From: Flavobacterium endoglycinae | GTDB taxonomy: Bacteria > Bacteroidota > Bacteroidia > Flavobacteriales > Flavobacteriaceae | DNA length: 64,000 bases | Direction of reading: 5' to 3' | Assembly: GCF_017352115.1 (NCBI RefSeq) | Contig: NZ_CP071448.1 | Location: 4,265,001-4,329,000 of the forward strand | Shown here: positions 44,230-53,000 of the stretch, piece by piece | Position numbering within the stretch: position 1 is the first letter of the stretch | Layout: every line of letters starts with the position of its first letter | The notes under the pieces: model-generated | Told to the model about the DNA's origin: nothing | Databases searched by the model: none | The model's input: the letters and a program-made list of their open reading frames with translations, nothing else | Made by a program: the position numbers and the translations under genes

Positions 44230-45161
44230 ATGGCGAAAAAAAATAATGCTCCAAGTAAATTTACTTCACTAGCAGAAGGTCTGAAAGCTTTCGGTGGACC
44301 GCCTCCATTGCATCCTTTAATTACGGTACTGAACGGTATTGATTCAAATCTGGGATTTACTCCTCCAACAGAAAGCCATGTTTTAAGCTATTATAAAATA
44401 TCTTTTCGTCCCAATCTTGGAGGCTCACTTCGTTATGGACAAACCCATTTTGATTTTAATGAAGGAGGTCTTTTTTTTGCAGCTCCTAATCAAATTGTAG
44501 CGCAACATGAAAATGAACCAAGAGAATCGGGATGCAGCGGGAGAGAAGCCGCTATTTTAATTCATCCGGATTTTTTATTGAATTCTCCTTTGGCCTTAAA
44601 AATCAAAAAATATGAATTTTCTCTTATTCAGTGAACGAAGCTCTTCATTTATCTGAAAAAGAAAAAGAAATTATCTTAAGCCTTTTTAGAAATATCGAAG
44701 ATGAATTAATGAACAGAATAGATGAATTAAGTCAGGATGTGGTTTTGGCTCAGGTTGAGTTATTATTAAATTATGCCCAACGATTTTATAAGCGACAATT
44801 CATTACTCGGAAAACAATAAATAATACTCTTCTTGATAAATTTGAACAATTATTGAATGATCATTTTGATAATGAAAAAAAATCGTATCAAGGAATTCCA
44901 ACTGTACAAAACTTAGCAGATAGTCTGGCAATATCGTCTGGTTATCTCAGCGATATGCTGCGAACTTTGACAGGACAAAATGCACAACAGCACATTCACG
45001 AAAAATTGATTGAAAAAGCAAAGGAAAAGCTTTCAAATACTAATTTATCAGTTTCCGAAATAGCGTATGAATTAGGTTTTGAGCATCTGCAAAGTTTTAG
45101 CAAATTGTTTCGAAACAAAACAAATGAAACACCTTTAAAGTTTAGAGCAAGGTTTAATTAA
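44230..45161 (+). pseudogene. AraC-family regulator, broken by a frameshift
   Basis: Two overlapping frames together make one AraC-family protein of about 310 residues. The first (44230-44634) carries the N-terminal cupin-like part (FGGPPPLHPLITVLNG to IHPDFLLNSPLALKIKKYEF) and then stops. The second (GTG at 44631 to 45161) begins NEALHLSEKEK and contains both helix-turn-helix motifs (VQNLADSLAISSGYLSDML; SVSEIAYELGFEHLQSFSKL). Reading one extra T in the TTTT run at 44617-44620 would restore YEFFSYSVNEALHLS, the sequence expected at this join. So a one-base deletion is likely. The alternatives are a sequencing error, or coupled synthesis of two half-proteins through the GTG/TGA overlap. Confidence 0.8.
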
Positions 45162-45231
45162 AATCTATTGTAAAACACTTCGATTGCTTATTTTTGCGAT
45201 ACATGCAATAACTAGTTTATTATACAACAAA

Positions 45232-45930
45232 ATGAATACTACATTTTCTACCAGCAATCAAATTGGCATCGTATCTTCTTTTTCTGAGCTTGTGCATACT
45301 GATTTTGAGGGTGAACAAAATGCCCTTTGCTGGTATAGAAATTTGGATGGCGATTTTGCAGAGATCACCGCTAAATTATCTTTAAAGGAAAATATCACAG
45401 AAGTTTATCCTGAAGATTTAATGGCACTCGAACTCTCAGAAAAGGGAAATGCAGCAAGGGAAATAATCTTAAAGGATTTGCAATTATTAACTGATTTTGG
45501 CGCTTCGCCCTCTCTTAATTTATTGAAGTGTTATGAGCGCGATGATGAATTTGATTTCATATCGACTGATGTTTATTCTTTTCATGTGGACCGTTCACCT
45601 ATTGCGACGGATACTTTTTTATGTACCTATCACGGAGCGGCAAGTGATATTATTCCCAATTCTCAGGCACAGCAAAAAATTCTAATTCCAGAAATCAGGC
45701 AGAAACTAAAAGAACTGCATGATGGAACAGAAGAAGAATTCGAAAACTTTTTGAAGGAGAATTATTTTGATCTGCATTACCAGCAGCATGAGGATGCAGT
45801 ACCTATTAATTTAGGGGTAAAACATCTTTGGCGTTTAGCTGTAGATCATCCAAAACAAAAAGTACTACCTTGTGTTCATAGAGCACCAATAGAAAACGAA
45901 GGAGAATATCGGTTGTTGCTAATTTGCTAA
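45232..45930 (+). CDS. DUF1826-like protein
   Basis: 232 residues from the ATG at 45232. An ATG at 45184 would add a 16-residue hydrophobic leader and lies only ~20 bases after the previous gene. The central segment DVYSFHVDRSPIATDTFLCTYHGAASDI and the C-terminal PCVHRAPIENEGEYRLLLIC fit the DUF1826 pattern (FHxD, then a CTYxG loop, then CxHRxP). The His/Asp arrangement resembles an iron-dependent dioxygenase-like cupin core, but I cannot show activity. There is no signal peptide and no obvious operon partner. The family call is from motif memory and moderate in strength. Confidence 0.5.
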   Translation: MNTTFSTSNQIGIVSSFSELVHTDFEGEQNALCWYRNLDGDFAEITAKLSLKENITEVYPEDLMALELSEKGNAAREIILKDLQLLTDFGASPSLNLLKCYERDDEFDFISTDVYSFHVDRSPIATDTFLCTYHGAASDIIPNSQAQQKILIPEIRQKLKELHDGTEEEFENFLKENYFDLHYQQHEDAVPINLGVKHLWRLAVDHPKQKVLPCVHRAPIENEGEYRLLLIC

Positions 45931-45948
45931 AATTGCTGTTTATAAAAA

Positions 45949-45976
45949 AAAGTCCTAATCAGAGATTAAGACTTTT
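45949..45976. terminator. Bidirectional terminator hairpin
   Basis: AAAGTCCTAATC (45949-45960) pairs with GATTAAGACTTT (45964-45975) with one mismatch, flanked by A and T runs. It lies between convergent genes. Confidence 0.7.
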
Positions 45977-46026
45977 ATACGGATAAAAGGAATTACACTT
46001 AATAATACAAAATCCTATTGTATTTG

Positions 46027-46449
46027 TTATTTTTTTTCTGAACTCGTGGAGATTTTATCTACTATATACCATCTGTCATTTAATTTCATCATGTTAAAAT
46101 AATCCACAAATAATCTTTCAGGAGTTTCTATCTCACATTTTGCAGATGCAATGTTTTTGGTAATGTTAATATCAATTATTCGGCCTTCAGTATTAGGCAG
46201 TTTTGTACGAAGTTTAAATCTGCTTAAATAAGTTTTTCGGTCTATTACTAAGACTTCATTGTCTTTAATAAGTTTTAAATGGCAGGAAGCATGCATTGCT
46301 TTTCCAAGTTTAAGCGTATCTCCTGTCATCCAGCCGTCAAAATAGGTTTGAATGGTTTCAGTAACTAAAGCTTTTTCTTCCTTTTGGGCTGTTGCATTAA
46401 GAGAAAGAAAAAAAGCCATAATGGGGAATAGAAATTTTATTGTTCTCAT
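46027..46449 (-). CDS. Exported NTF2-like (lumazine-binding-type) protein
   Basis: 140 residues with a Sec signal (MRTIKFLFPIMAFFLSLNATAQ). The rest fits the SnoaL/NTF2-like fold of the putative lumazine-binding subfamily: TETIQTYFDGWMTGDTLKLGKAMHASCHLKLI, then FVDYFNMMKLNDRWYIVDKI. Members usually bind small ligands or act as stress-associated periplasmic proteins; no function can be set. It lies 25 bases behind the response regulator on the same strand and may be co-transcribed with it. Confidence 0.75.
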   Translation of the reverse strand: MRTIKFLFPIMAFFLSLNATAQKEEKALVTETIQTYFDGWMTGDTLKLGKAMHASCHLKLIKDNEVLVIDRKTYLSRFKLRTKLPNTEGRIIDINITKNIASAKCEIETPERLFVDYFNMMKLNDRWYIVDKISTSSEKK

Positions 46450-46474
46450 TTTATGTTTGTTTATGGATTATACA

Positions 46475-47143
46475 TTATATCAGGCCTAATTTTCGTGCTT
46501 TATCTATTAAATCTTTATCACCGCCCCTTCCTTCTAAAAGCTGATCTTTTATATTGGCTTTTCGTTTTTCAATAGCACTCATTGAAAGAGGAATATAATT
46601 GGGAAGATTAACAGTTTTTACCCCTTCAGATATTAAAATCAAAATCTGGCTGTCATGATCGTCCCAGTTTATATTTTTTTTAAATAATTCCCTTTGAGAT
46701 TCTATAATAGTGGGACTTTTAAAATAATCCCCGTTTAAAACTTTTTGACATATCACAGGAAATAACTCAAAATTGATATCACTTTTTGAGATAAAACCTT
46801 CTGGATTAATTTGTTTAATTATTTTATCTACAGTTAGTGCTTCACTATGCATAGTGAGCAGAACCACTTTACACATATTGAATTTTTTTCTTATGAGCTG
46901 GGCGAGATCTACTCCATTATTTATATTCAATTCTTTATAGGCAGGAATACTTATATCCAATAAAGCAAAATGTATGGGGGTATTCTGTTTCACATACATG
47001 TTTATTTTATTGTAAGCTTCCTGACAATTATAACCTTTTATGAAATGCAAATTATGTTTATTTAACTCGCTGTTAGATAGTAGGTTAATGTAGCTGTCGA
47101 CTGTCATGGGATGATCGTCGACTATCAAAATATTTAAATTCAT
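46475..47143 (-). CDS. Two-component response regulator
   Basis: 222 residues from the ATG at 47143, which begins directly with the receiver domain (MNLNILIVDDHP). The frame is open eight codons further upstream, but that adds nothing useful. The acidic pocket is D9/D10 and the phosphorylation site D63 in FALLDISIP; the Lys of the active site is in GFISKSD. The C-terminal ~60 residues carry a LuxR/NarL-like helix-turn-helix (ILILISEGVKTVNLPNYIPL, SMSAIEKRKANIKDQLL) that is more divergent than usual. The histidine kinase at 47572-49608 is divergently encoded about 430 bases away and is of the matching HisKA_3 type, so the two probably form a system. Confidence 0.82.
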   Translation of the reverse strand: MNLNILIVDDHPMTVDSYINLLSNSELNKHNLHFIKGYNCQEAYNKINMYVKQNTPIHFALLDISIPAYKELNINNGVDLAQLIRKKFNMCKVVLLTMHSEALTVDKIIKQINPEGFISKSDINFELFPVICQKVLNGDYFKSPTIIESQRELFKKNINWDDHDSQILILISEGVKTVNLPNYIPLSMSAIEKRKANIKDQLLEGRGGDKDLIDKARKLGLI

Positions 47144-47182
47144 ATATAGACATTCAATTTGAACCAAATCTAATTAAAATTT

Positions 47183-47197
47183 TACGGAAATACCGTA
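47183..47197. promoter_or_regulatory. Inverted repeat in the divergent region of the response regulator
   Basis: TACGGAAATACCGTA has 5-bp arms around a 5-base spacer. It lies 40 bases upstream of the response regulator start and 66 bases before the small lipoprotein gene, a suitable place for an autoregulatory site. The CCGTA core also occurs in the direct repeats upstream of the peptide synthetase genes. Confidence 0.4.
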
Positions 47198-47262
47198 CAA
47201 TTTAAACAAATCAATGTTTTTTTTTTACAAATAATTCACAGTTAATAAAAAATTAATATTCT

Positions 47263-47493
47263 ATGAAAAATAATTTGTATAAAATCGGACTTGTTTTTAT
47301 GATTTCTTTATTTACTTCTTTCTTGTTTGTTTCGTGCTCAAACGACGATTTTGAGAATGAAGAAAATGCTATTAGTAAGATTAAAATTCAAGCAGAGTCA
47401 GGGACTCAGGTATTAGACTCAACTAAGGTAAAATCAGTATTGAGTACAGAAAGCGATGGTGATCCAAGTAATCCAAAACCACCAAGGCGCTAA
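47263..47493 (+). CDS. Small lipoprotein of unknown function
   Basis: 76 residues: a lipoprotein signal (lipobox FVSC, C25), an acidic stretch (NDDFENEENA) and a polar tail ending in PSNPKPPRR, with no recognisable domain. The mature part is only ~52 residues and probably disordered. It sits directly upstream of the histidine kinase in the same orientation, with ~78 bases between. It could be an accessory or ligand-like partner of that kinase, which is only context-based inference. Confidence 0.65.
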   Translation: MKNNLYKIGLVFMISLFTSFLFVSCSNDDFENEENAISKIKIQAESGTQVLDSTKVKSVLSTESDGDPSNPKPPRR

Positions 47494-47571
47494 TTGTTAA
47501 TTAATAGATGATTATAAAGGATTTGGTTTATTTCAAAGTGTTATATTTGGAATACCAAAACAAATATAATT

Positions 47572-49608
47572 TTGAATATTTCAAACCAAATTCCTTTTTT
47601 AATCCTCTTTTTCCTTTTTTTATCTTGTAAGAAAAGTGATTCAGCTAGCTCTGAAAATGATTCAATCATTTTCTTTGATAAGAATTACGCAGATAATTTA
47701 AAAGGAGACAAGAAAGAGAAATATCTGGACTCTACAGTATTGGTATTAAAAGCTCAGAGAAATAATCTGCAGATAAGAAATACTTATTTAAAAGTTGCGT
47801 CTGAATATTACTATATCAATAATCCCAAAAAATCTTTAAACGTTAGTTTGAAGGCTTTAAAATTATCTAAAATGGCTCACGATAGTGTTAGAATGGCAAA
47901 AGCATCTTATTTTGTAGGTGACTGCTATGAAAATACTAAAAAAGACAGTGCTTATTTTTATTATCTGCAGGCAGAAAAGATTTATTTTAAACTGCATGAT
48001 GATGATAACGTAGCTAGAATGCTATTTAATAAAGGGTATGTTTTATTTTATGATGGAAATTATATAGAATGTAATGTTGAAATTTCTAAAGCTTTACAAT
48101 ATTTAAAAGGTTCGAAAGATTACGAATTAATTTATACTTGTAATACTTTAATGGGGAACTGTCTTGAAAAGCTGCTTCAATATGAAGAAGCTTTAAAGTA
48201 TCATAATATGGCTTTGGAAGTTTTAGATAAAATGAAAGGTAATGAGAAGGATCAAATAAATAATTATAATATTACTTCTATTATTAATGTATGCAATCTT
48301 TATGATCTGCAGGGAGAATATTCTAAATCTATTGAAAAGCTTAAACCATTACTGACGGATGAACTAAAAGAAGGGTGGCCAAGGCTATATGCCAATGTTC
48401 TAAGTAATCTGGCTTATTCTAAAATGAAAAGCAAAGACTATAAATACGTAGGACCTATGTTATTTGAGTCATTAAGGATAGTCGATAGTATTGGACTGGA
48501 ACCGGATATTATTTATAAAAAAATACATATAGGAGAGTATTATTTGACTCAAAATGATACCGTAAATTCTATTAAAGTTTTAAATGAGGCAAATCATCTA
48601 GCTATTAAAATTAAAAGCAGCAATGAAATTTTGACCACTTTAAGGCTTCTTTATAAAGTAGACAAAAAAAATAGTTTGTTTTATACTAGTGAATATATTA
48701 AGGTAAGCGATAGTATAAACACAATTCAAAGAAATGCGCATGACAAGTATTCACGAATAGAATATGAAACATCAAGAATTGAGGATGAAAATAAAGTTTT
48801 AACCAAGACAAATTTTTATATTTTGATTACATCGTTTGTATTAATTCTGGGGTTATTAATAATTATTGTTTTAAGGTATTTTAAATATAAAAATCAGGAA
48901 CTGAAGTTTTTTAAAAAAGAACAACAGGCGAATGAAGAAATTTATCAGCTGCTTACAGATCAGCATGAAAAAATTATTAATGCCAAAGAAAATGAAAAAA
49001 CAAAAATTGCCAAAGAGCTACACGATGGTATTATGAATAAAATTTACAGTGTAAGAATGAATTTAGGTTTTTTTAATGCTAATAATGATGTAGAAATAAT
49101 CGAAAAAAGAAAAGGGTATATATATGAACTTCAGAATATTGAAAATGAAATACGTACAATATCCCATGGGTTAAGCAATAGTTCGCTATTAGAACAAAGC
49201 GATTTTAATATTTTACTGCTCACATTAATTGAAAATCAGAAAGAGATAAGTCAAACTAAGTTTACTTATTTAGATGATGATAATATCGACTGGCGAAATA
49301 CTCAGATTATCTATAAAATTAATCTTTACAGAATCATTCAGGAAGCGGTTTTGAATGTTAATAAATATGCAAATGCAAAAAAATGTGAAGTAAAAATTTA
49401 TAGAAAAAAACATAATATATTAAAGCTGACTATTGTAGATGATGGAGTAGGATTTGATGTTAAAAGCAGGAAAGGCGGTATTGGAATTAACAATATGAGA
49501 GACAGGGCAATATCATTAAATGGAAAATTCAATATAACATCAAAACCAAATGAAGGAACGAAAATTGAAGTCACCTTAAATCTTTCCTCTTTAAATGAAG
49601 TAAATTAA
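47572..49608 (+). CDS. TPR-containing sensor histidine kinase (HisKA_3 type)
   Basis: 678 residues starting at a TTG (47572). This start is chosen because the codons right after it encode a lipoprotein signal (NISNQIPFLILFFLFLSC, C19) and the first in-frame ATG is about 100 residues further in. Residues ~55-390 are tetratricopeptide-like helical repeats, followed by one transmembrane helix (about 413-437). The dimerisation/phosphoacceptor motif is KIAKELHDGIMNKIYSV (H484), and the ATPase domain has N-box RIIQEAVLNVNKYANA and G-boxes DDGVGFD and GGIGINNMRDRA. This is the NarX/DesK-like class that partners LuxR-type regulators, such as the one at 46475-47143. The periplasmic TPR part probably senses a protein or peptide (inference). 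Confidence 0.88.
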   Translation: MNISNQIPFLILFFLFLSCKKSDSASSENDSIIFFDKNYADNLKGDKKEKYLDSTVLVLKAQRNNLQIRNTYLKVASEYYYINNPKKSLNVSLKALKLSKMAHDSVRMAKASYFVGDCYENTKKDSAYFYYLQAEKIYFKLHDDDNVARMLFNKGYVLFYDGNYIECNVEISKALQYLKGSKDYELIYTCNTLMGNCLEKLLQYEEALKYHNMALEVLDKMKGNEKDQINNYNITSIINVCNLYDLQGEYSKSIEKLKPLLTDELKEGWPRLYANVLSNLAYSKMKSKDYKYVGPMLFESLRIVDSIGLEPDIIYKKIHIGEYYLTQNDTVNSIKVLNEANHLAIKIKSSNEILTTLRLLYKVDKKNSLFYTSEYIKVSDSINTIQRNAHDKYSRIEYETSRIEDENKVLTKTNFYILITSFVLILGLLIIIVLRYFKYKNQELKFFKKEQQANEEIYQLLTDQHEKIINAKENEKTKIAKELHDGIMNKIYSVRMNLGFFNANNDVEIIEKRKGYIYELQNIENEIRTISHGLSNSSLLEQSDFNILLLTLIENQKEISQTKFTYLDDDNIDWRNTQIIYKINLYRIIQEAVLNVNKYANAKKCEVKIYRKKHNILKLTIVDDGVGFDVKSRKGGIGINNMRDRAISLNGKFNITSKPNEGTKIEVTLNLSSLNEVN

Positions 49609-49685
49609 ATTTTAGTTGGATTCATTTCTTTGTTTTCTGGTGAATCTGCTTGTGCAAAAAAAACATCTTTTTACATAATTTTAGT

Positions 49686-49730
49686 AAAACTGACTCTCTA
49701 TTCTTCGAAAATAGAGAGTCAGTTTTTTAT
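49686..49730 (+). terminator. Strong terminator after the histidine kinase
   Basis: A perfect 17-bp stem (AAAACTGACTCTCTATT at 49686-49702, AATAGAGAGTCAGTTTT at 49710-49726) with a 7-base loop, ending in a T run. It separates the two-component system from the synthetase operon. Confidence 0.92.
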
Positions 49731-49772
49731 TTCTCTTTCCATGCTTAAATCTTCTTTTTAAGCATTTCTATA

Positions 49773-49810
49773 ACCCGTAATTTTTACTTTAAAAACCCGT
49801 AATTTTTACT
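49773..49810 (+). promoter_or_regulatory. Perfect 16-bp direct repeat upstream of the NRPS operon
   Basis: ACCCGTAATTTTTACT occurs at 49773-49788 and again at 49795-49810, a 22-base period (about two helical turns), about 250 bases before the synthetase start. The spacing and sequence identity suggest a binding site for a dimeric regulator on one face of the DNA. Confidence 0.55.
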
Positions 49811-50060
49811 GCTTCTTTCCTCTTATTTTCGTCATATATATTATAACTGAAAATGTTAAAAAGAAATATTTGTGACAGAAAATATTATAATGCTAATCAA
49901 AATATAGATTTAGATAGTGTTTTTTTATGAAGAGTTAATAAAATTATGTCTACATATTAGATAGAATTTGTAGATATAAAAAGCACTTCCAAAATTATTT
50001 TAGGCATTCTAATAACTACTGTCTTGTAGATTATCAGTTTTTAAATAAAAATACCACACA

Positions 50061-53000
50061 ATGCATCAAATAAATCAAAAAATTGCCAAAGAGTATTGGC
50101 ATAAAAAAACAAGTAATATTGTTCCTCAGATAGAAAATTATTCTGATGTTTCTTCTATAAATCACATTAGTATTGATGCACACGATCTTTCCTATTTTTA
50201 TAAACTCACAGCAGAAAATACAATCGCTGAATATACCGTTCTGATTGCATTATATAATATGCTTCTTCAGCGTTATTTTGAAGATTGCAATACAGTTGGT
50301 TCTAATATGATAATAGATTCAAAATCTCTAAATGTGTATTTTGAATTTGAATTAATTGAGAAAAAAACAATAAAAGAATTTCTTCAAGAAACTAGAGAAG
50401 AAATTCAGACCGTTTATAAATACGTTAGTTATTCTGAAGATCATTCTATTTTTTTAAATCCAGATGTAAATTATATTCCGTTTCAATTTCATTATGGGAT
50501 TTACGAGAAACAACATGATATTGCATTTGGAATAATGTTTCATGTTGAAAAAGAGCTAAATAAGAATCTAAAAATATCTCTTGAATATTCTCAGCAAATT
50601 ACTGATAGTAAAATTGCGACTCATTTTTTAACGAAATTTAAAGAATGGCTGATAAACTTAGAAATCAACATCGATATTCCAATTTTTGAAATTCCAGTTG
50701 TTTCAAATCTTGAAAGAGAAAATCTTTTAAATAAGTTCAGTTCTGAAAATTATGAGAATACTATTTCTTTAGCAGAAATAATTGAAAAACAAACCTATAA
50801 AACACCGGAAAATATTGCTGTTGTTTATAAAGAAACCGTTTTAACTTACCAAGAGCTTAATGATCAGGTTAATCAGTTTTCAGATTATCTCAGAAAAGAA
50901 TATTTTATTGTAAAAGGTGATTTCGTTGGAATAAAAGTTGAAAGAACCGAAAAACTGCTTATTTCTATTCTGGCTGTTTTAAAAGCGGGTGGAATATATG
51001 TGCCAATTGATATAAATTATCCTGAAGACCGAATAGATTATATTGAGAAAGACAGTAATTGCAAATTAGTAATTGATGCTCAGGTTTATAATCAGTTTCT
51101 GGACAATCAAAATTGGTATTCAAAAGAAAACAATACACTCCATAGAGAATCATCTGATCCAGTTTACATCATTTACACTTCAGGAACAACCGGACGTCCT
51201 AAAGGAGTGGTAATTACCAATAAAAATGCAGGAACTTTTATCAATTGGGCTTCTCAGGAATTCAATAGCGAATCATTTGATATTGTTTTTGCTGCAACTT
51301 CACATTGTTTTGATCTTTCTGTTTATGAAATGTTCTACACCTTGTATGAAGGCAGAACGATAAAAATTTTAAACAATGCTTTAGAGATAGGTTCTGAACT
51401 GGAAAAGCATAAAAAGATTTTATTAAATACGGTTCCTTCCAGTATGCGTAGTATTCTGGAAGCCGGATATTCTTTGGAAAATGTAACTGTGATCAATTTG
51501 GCAGGTGAACCTTTTCCGGTAGACATCGCTAATAAATTAGTACTGACAAATGCTGAAATCCGAAATTTATATGGTCCTTCAGAAGATACTACGTATAGCA
51601 CATATTATCAATTATCCAAAGAAAAAAAATATACATCATCAATTCCTATAGGAAAACCAATTACCAATACACAAGCTTATATATTAGATGACAATTTACA
51701 ATTAGTACCAGAGGGCATTATTGGACGATTATATCTTTCAGGCGATGGTATTGCAGATGGGTACCTTAATCAAGCAGCACTTACTTCTCAAAAATTCATA
51801 GACAATCCTTTTTGCCTTGGTCAAAAAATGTACGATACTGGTGACTTGGCTAAATGGCAAGAGGACGGAAATCTAGCATATTTTGGGAGAAAAGACCATC
51901 AAGTAAAACTAAGAGGATATCGTATTGAACTAGCAGAAATAGAAAATGCATTATTGTCATTTTCGGATACGATTAAGCAAGCTGTCGCGGCTGTAAAGAA
52001 AAATAATGAAGAAGATGTTCTCGCTGTTTATTATATAGAGAGCGAAAAAAACAACAGAGTAGCGCTAAGAGAATATTTGGCAAAACAACTTCCTGCCTAT
52101 ATGGTTCCGTCTTATTTTGTTAAAATAGAGAGCGTTCCTCTAACGCCAAATGGAAAAGTAAATAAAGAAGCGCTTCCAGAAATTACAGACTCACTAATCG
52201 TTAAAAGAGATTATAAAGCGCCTGGAGATGAAATCGAAAAAGCACTTACAGAAATCTGGGAACAGGTTCTTGGAGTTGCTCCAATTGGTGTAAACGATCA
52301 TTTCTTTGAATTGGGCGGACATAGTTTAATGATTTCACAAATCATTAATTTAATGTATAAAAAGCTCAATAAGAGTGTTTCGTATAAAATATTTTATACC
52401 AATCCTACAATTGAAGGTTTAAGAAAAGTATTGAAAACGGAAGTGTATTCACCAATTCCATCGGCAGATTTTAGAAACAGTTATCCTTTAACCGCTTCAC
52501 AGCAGAGATTATGGATATTAAGTCAGTTAGAAGGTGGATCATTGGCCTATAATATGCCGTTTGTTGTGAAATTAACGGGTAATATTGATAAATATAAATT
52601 TCAAGAATCATTTCGATTATTAATAGAGAGGCACGAAATATTAAGGACTTATTTTAAAGCTGGTGAATCGGGAGAAATTAATCAGTTTATTAAGTCAGCT
52701 GCTTCTTCGTCTGATTTTGTGATTACTGAAGAAGATTTTTCTTCTGTACATAATCAGGAAGAAAAAATTCTGGAATATTTTCAGGAAAGAAATAACATAG
52801 CTTTCAATTTAGAAAAGTCTCCACTAATCAGAGCGTCATTAGTAAAATCAAAAGAAAACGAACATTTGTTTTTCCTTTCAATGCACCATATTATTGGCGA
52901 TGGCTGGTCAATGGAATTATTGGTTTCTGAAATAGTAAAAACGTATAATGCTTTAACAGCAGGAAGTTTAATCGAATTACCAGAGCTCAAAATTCAATAT

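Larger units (their letters stand above)
49609..50060 (+). promoter_or_regulatory. Region upstream of the peptide synthetase operon
   Basis: 452 bases without a gene. They contain the kinase terminator (49686-49726), then a small hairpin-like stretch (GCTTAAA...TTTAAGC at 49743-49764) and the direct repeats described separately (49773-49810). About 250 A+T-rich bases follow up to the first synthetase start. I see no perfect TAnnTTTG element. Confidence 0.5.

Noticed and set aside
44631..45161. Two independent small AraC-like genes
   Set aside because: Neither half is complete, and a single added base joins them into a normal-length regulator.
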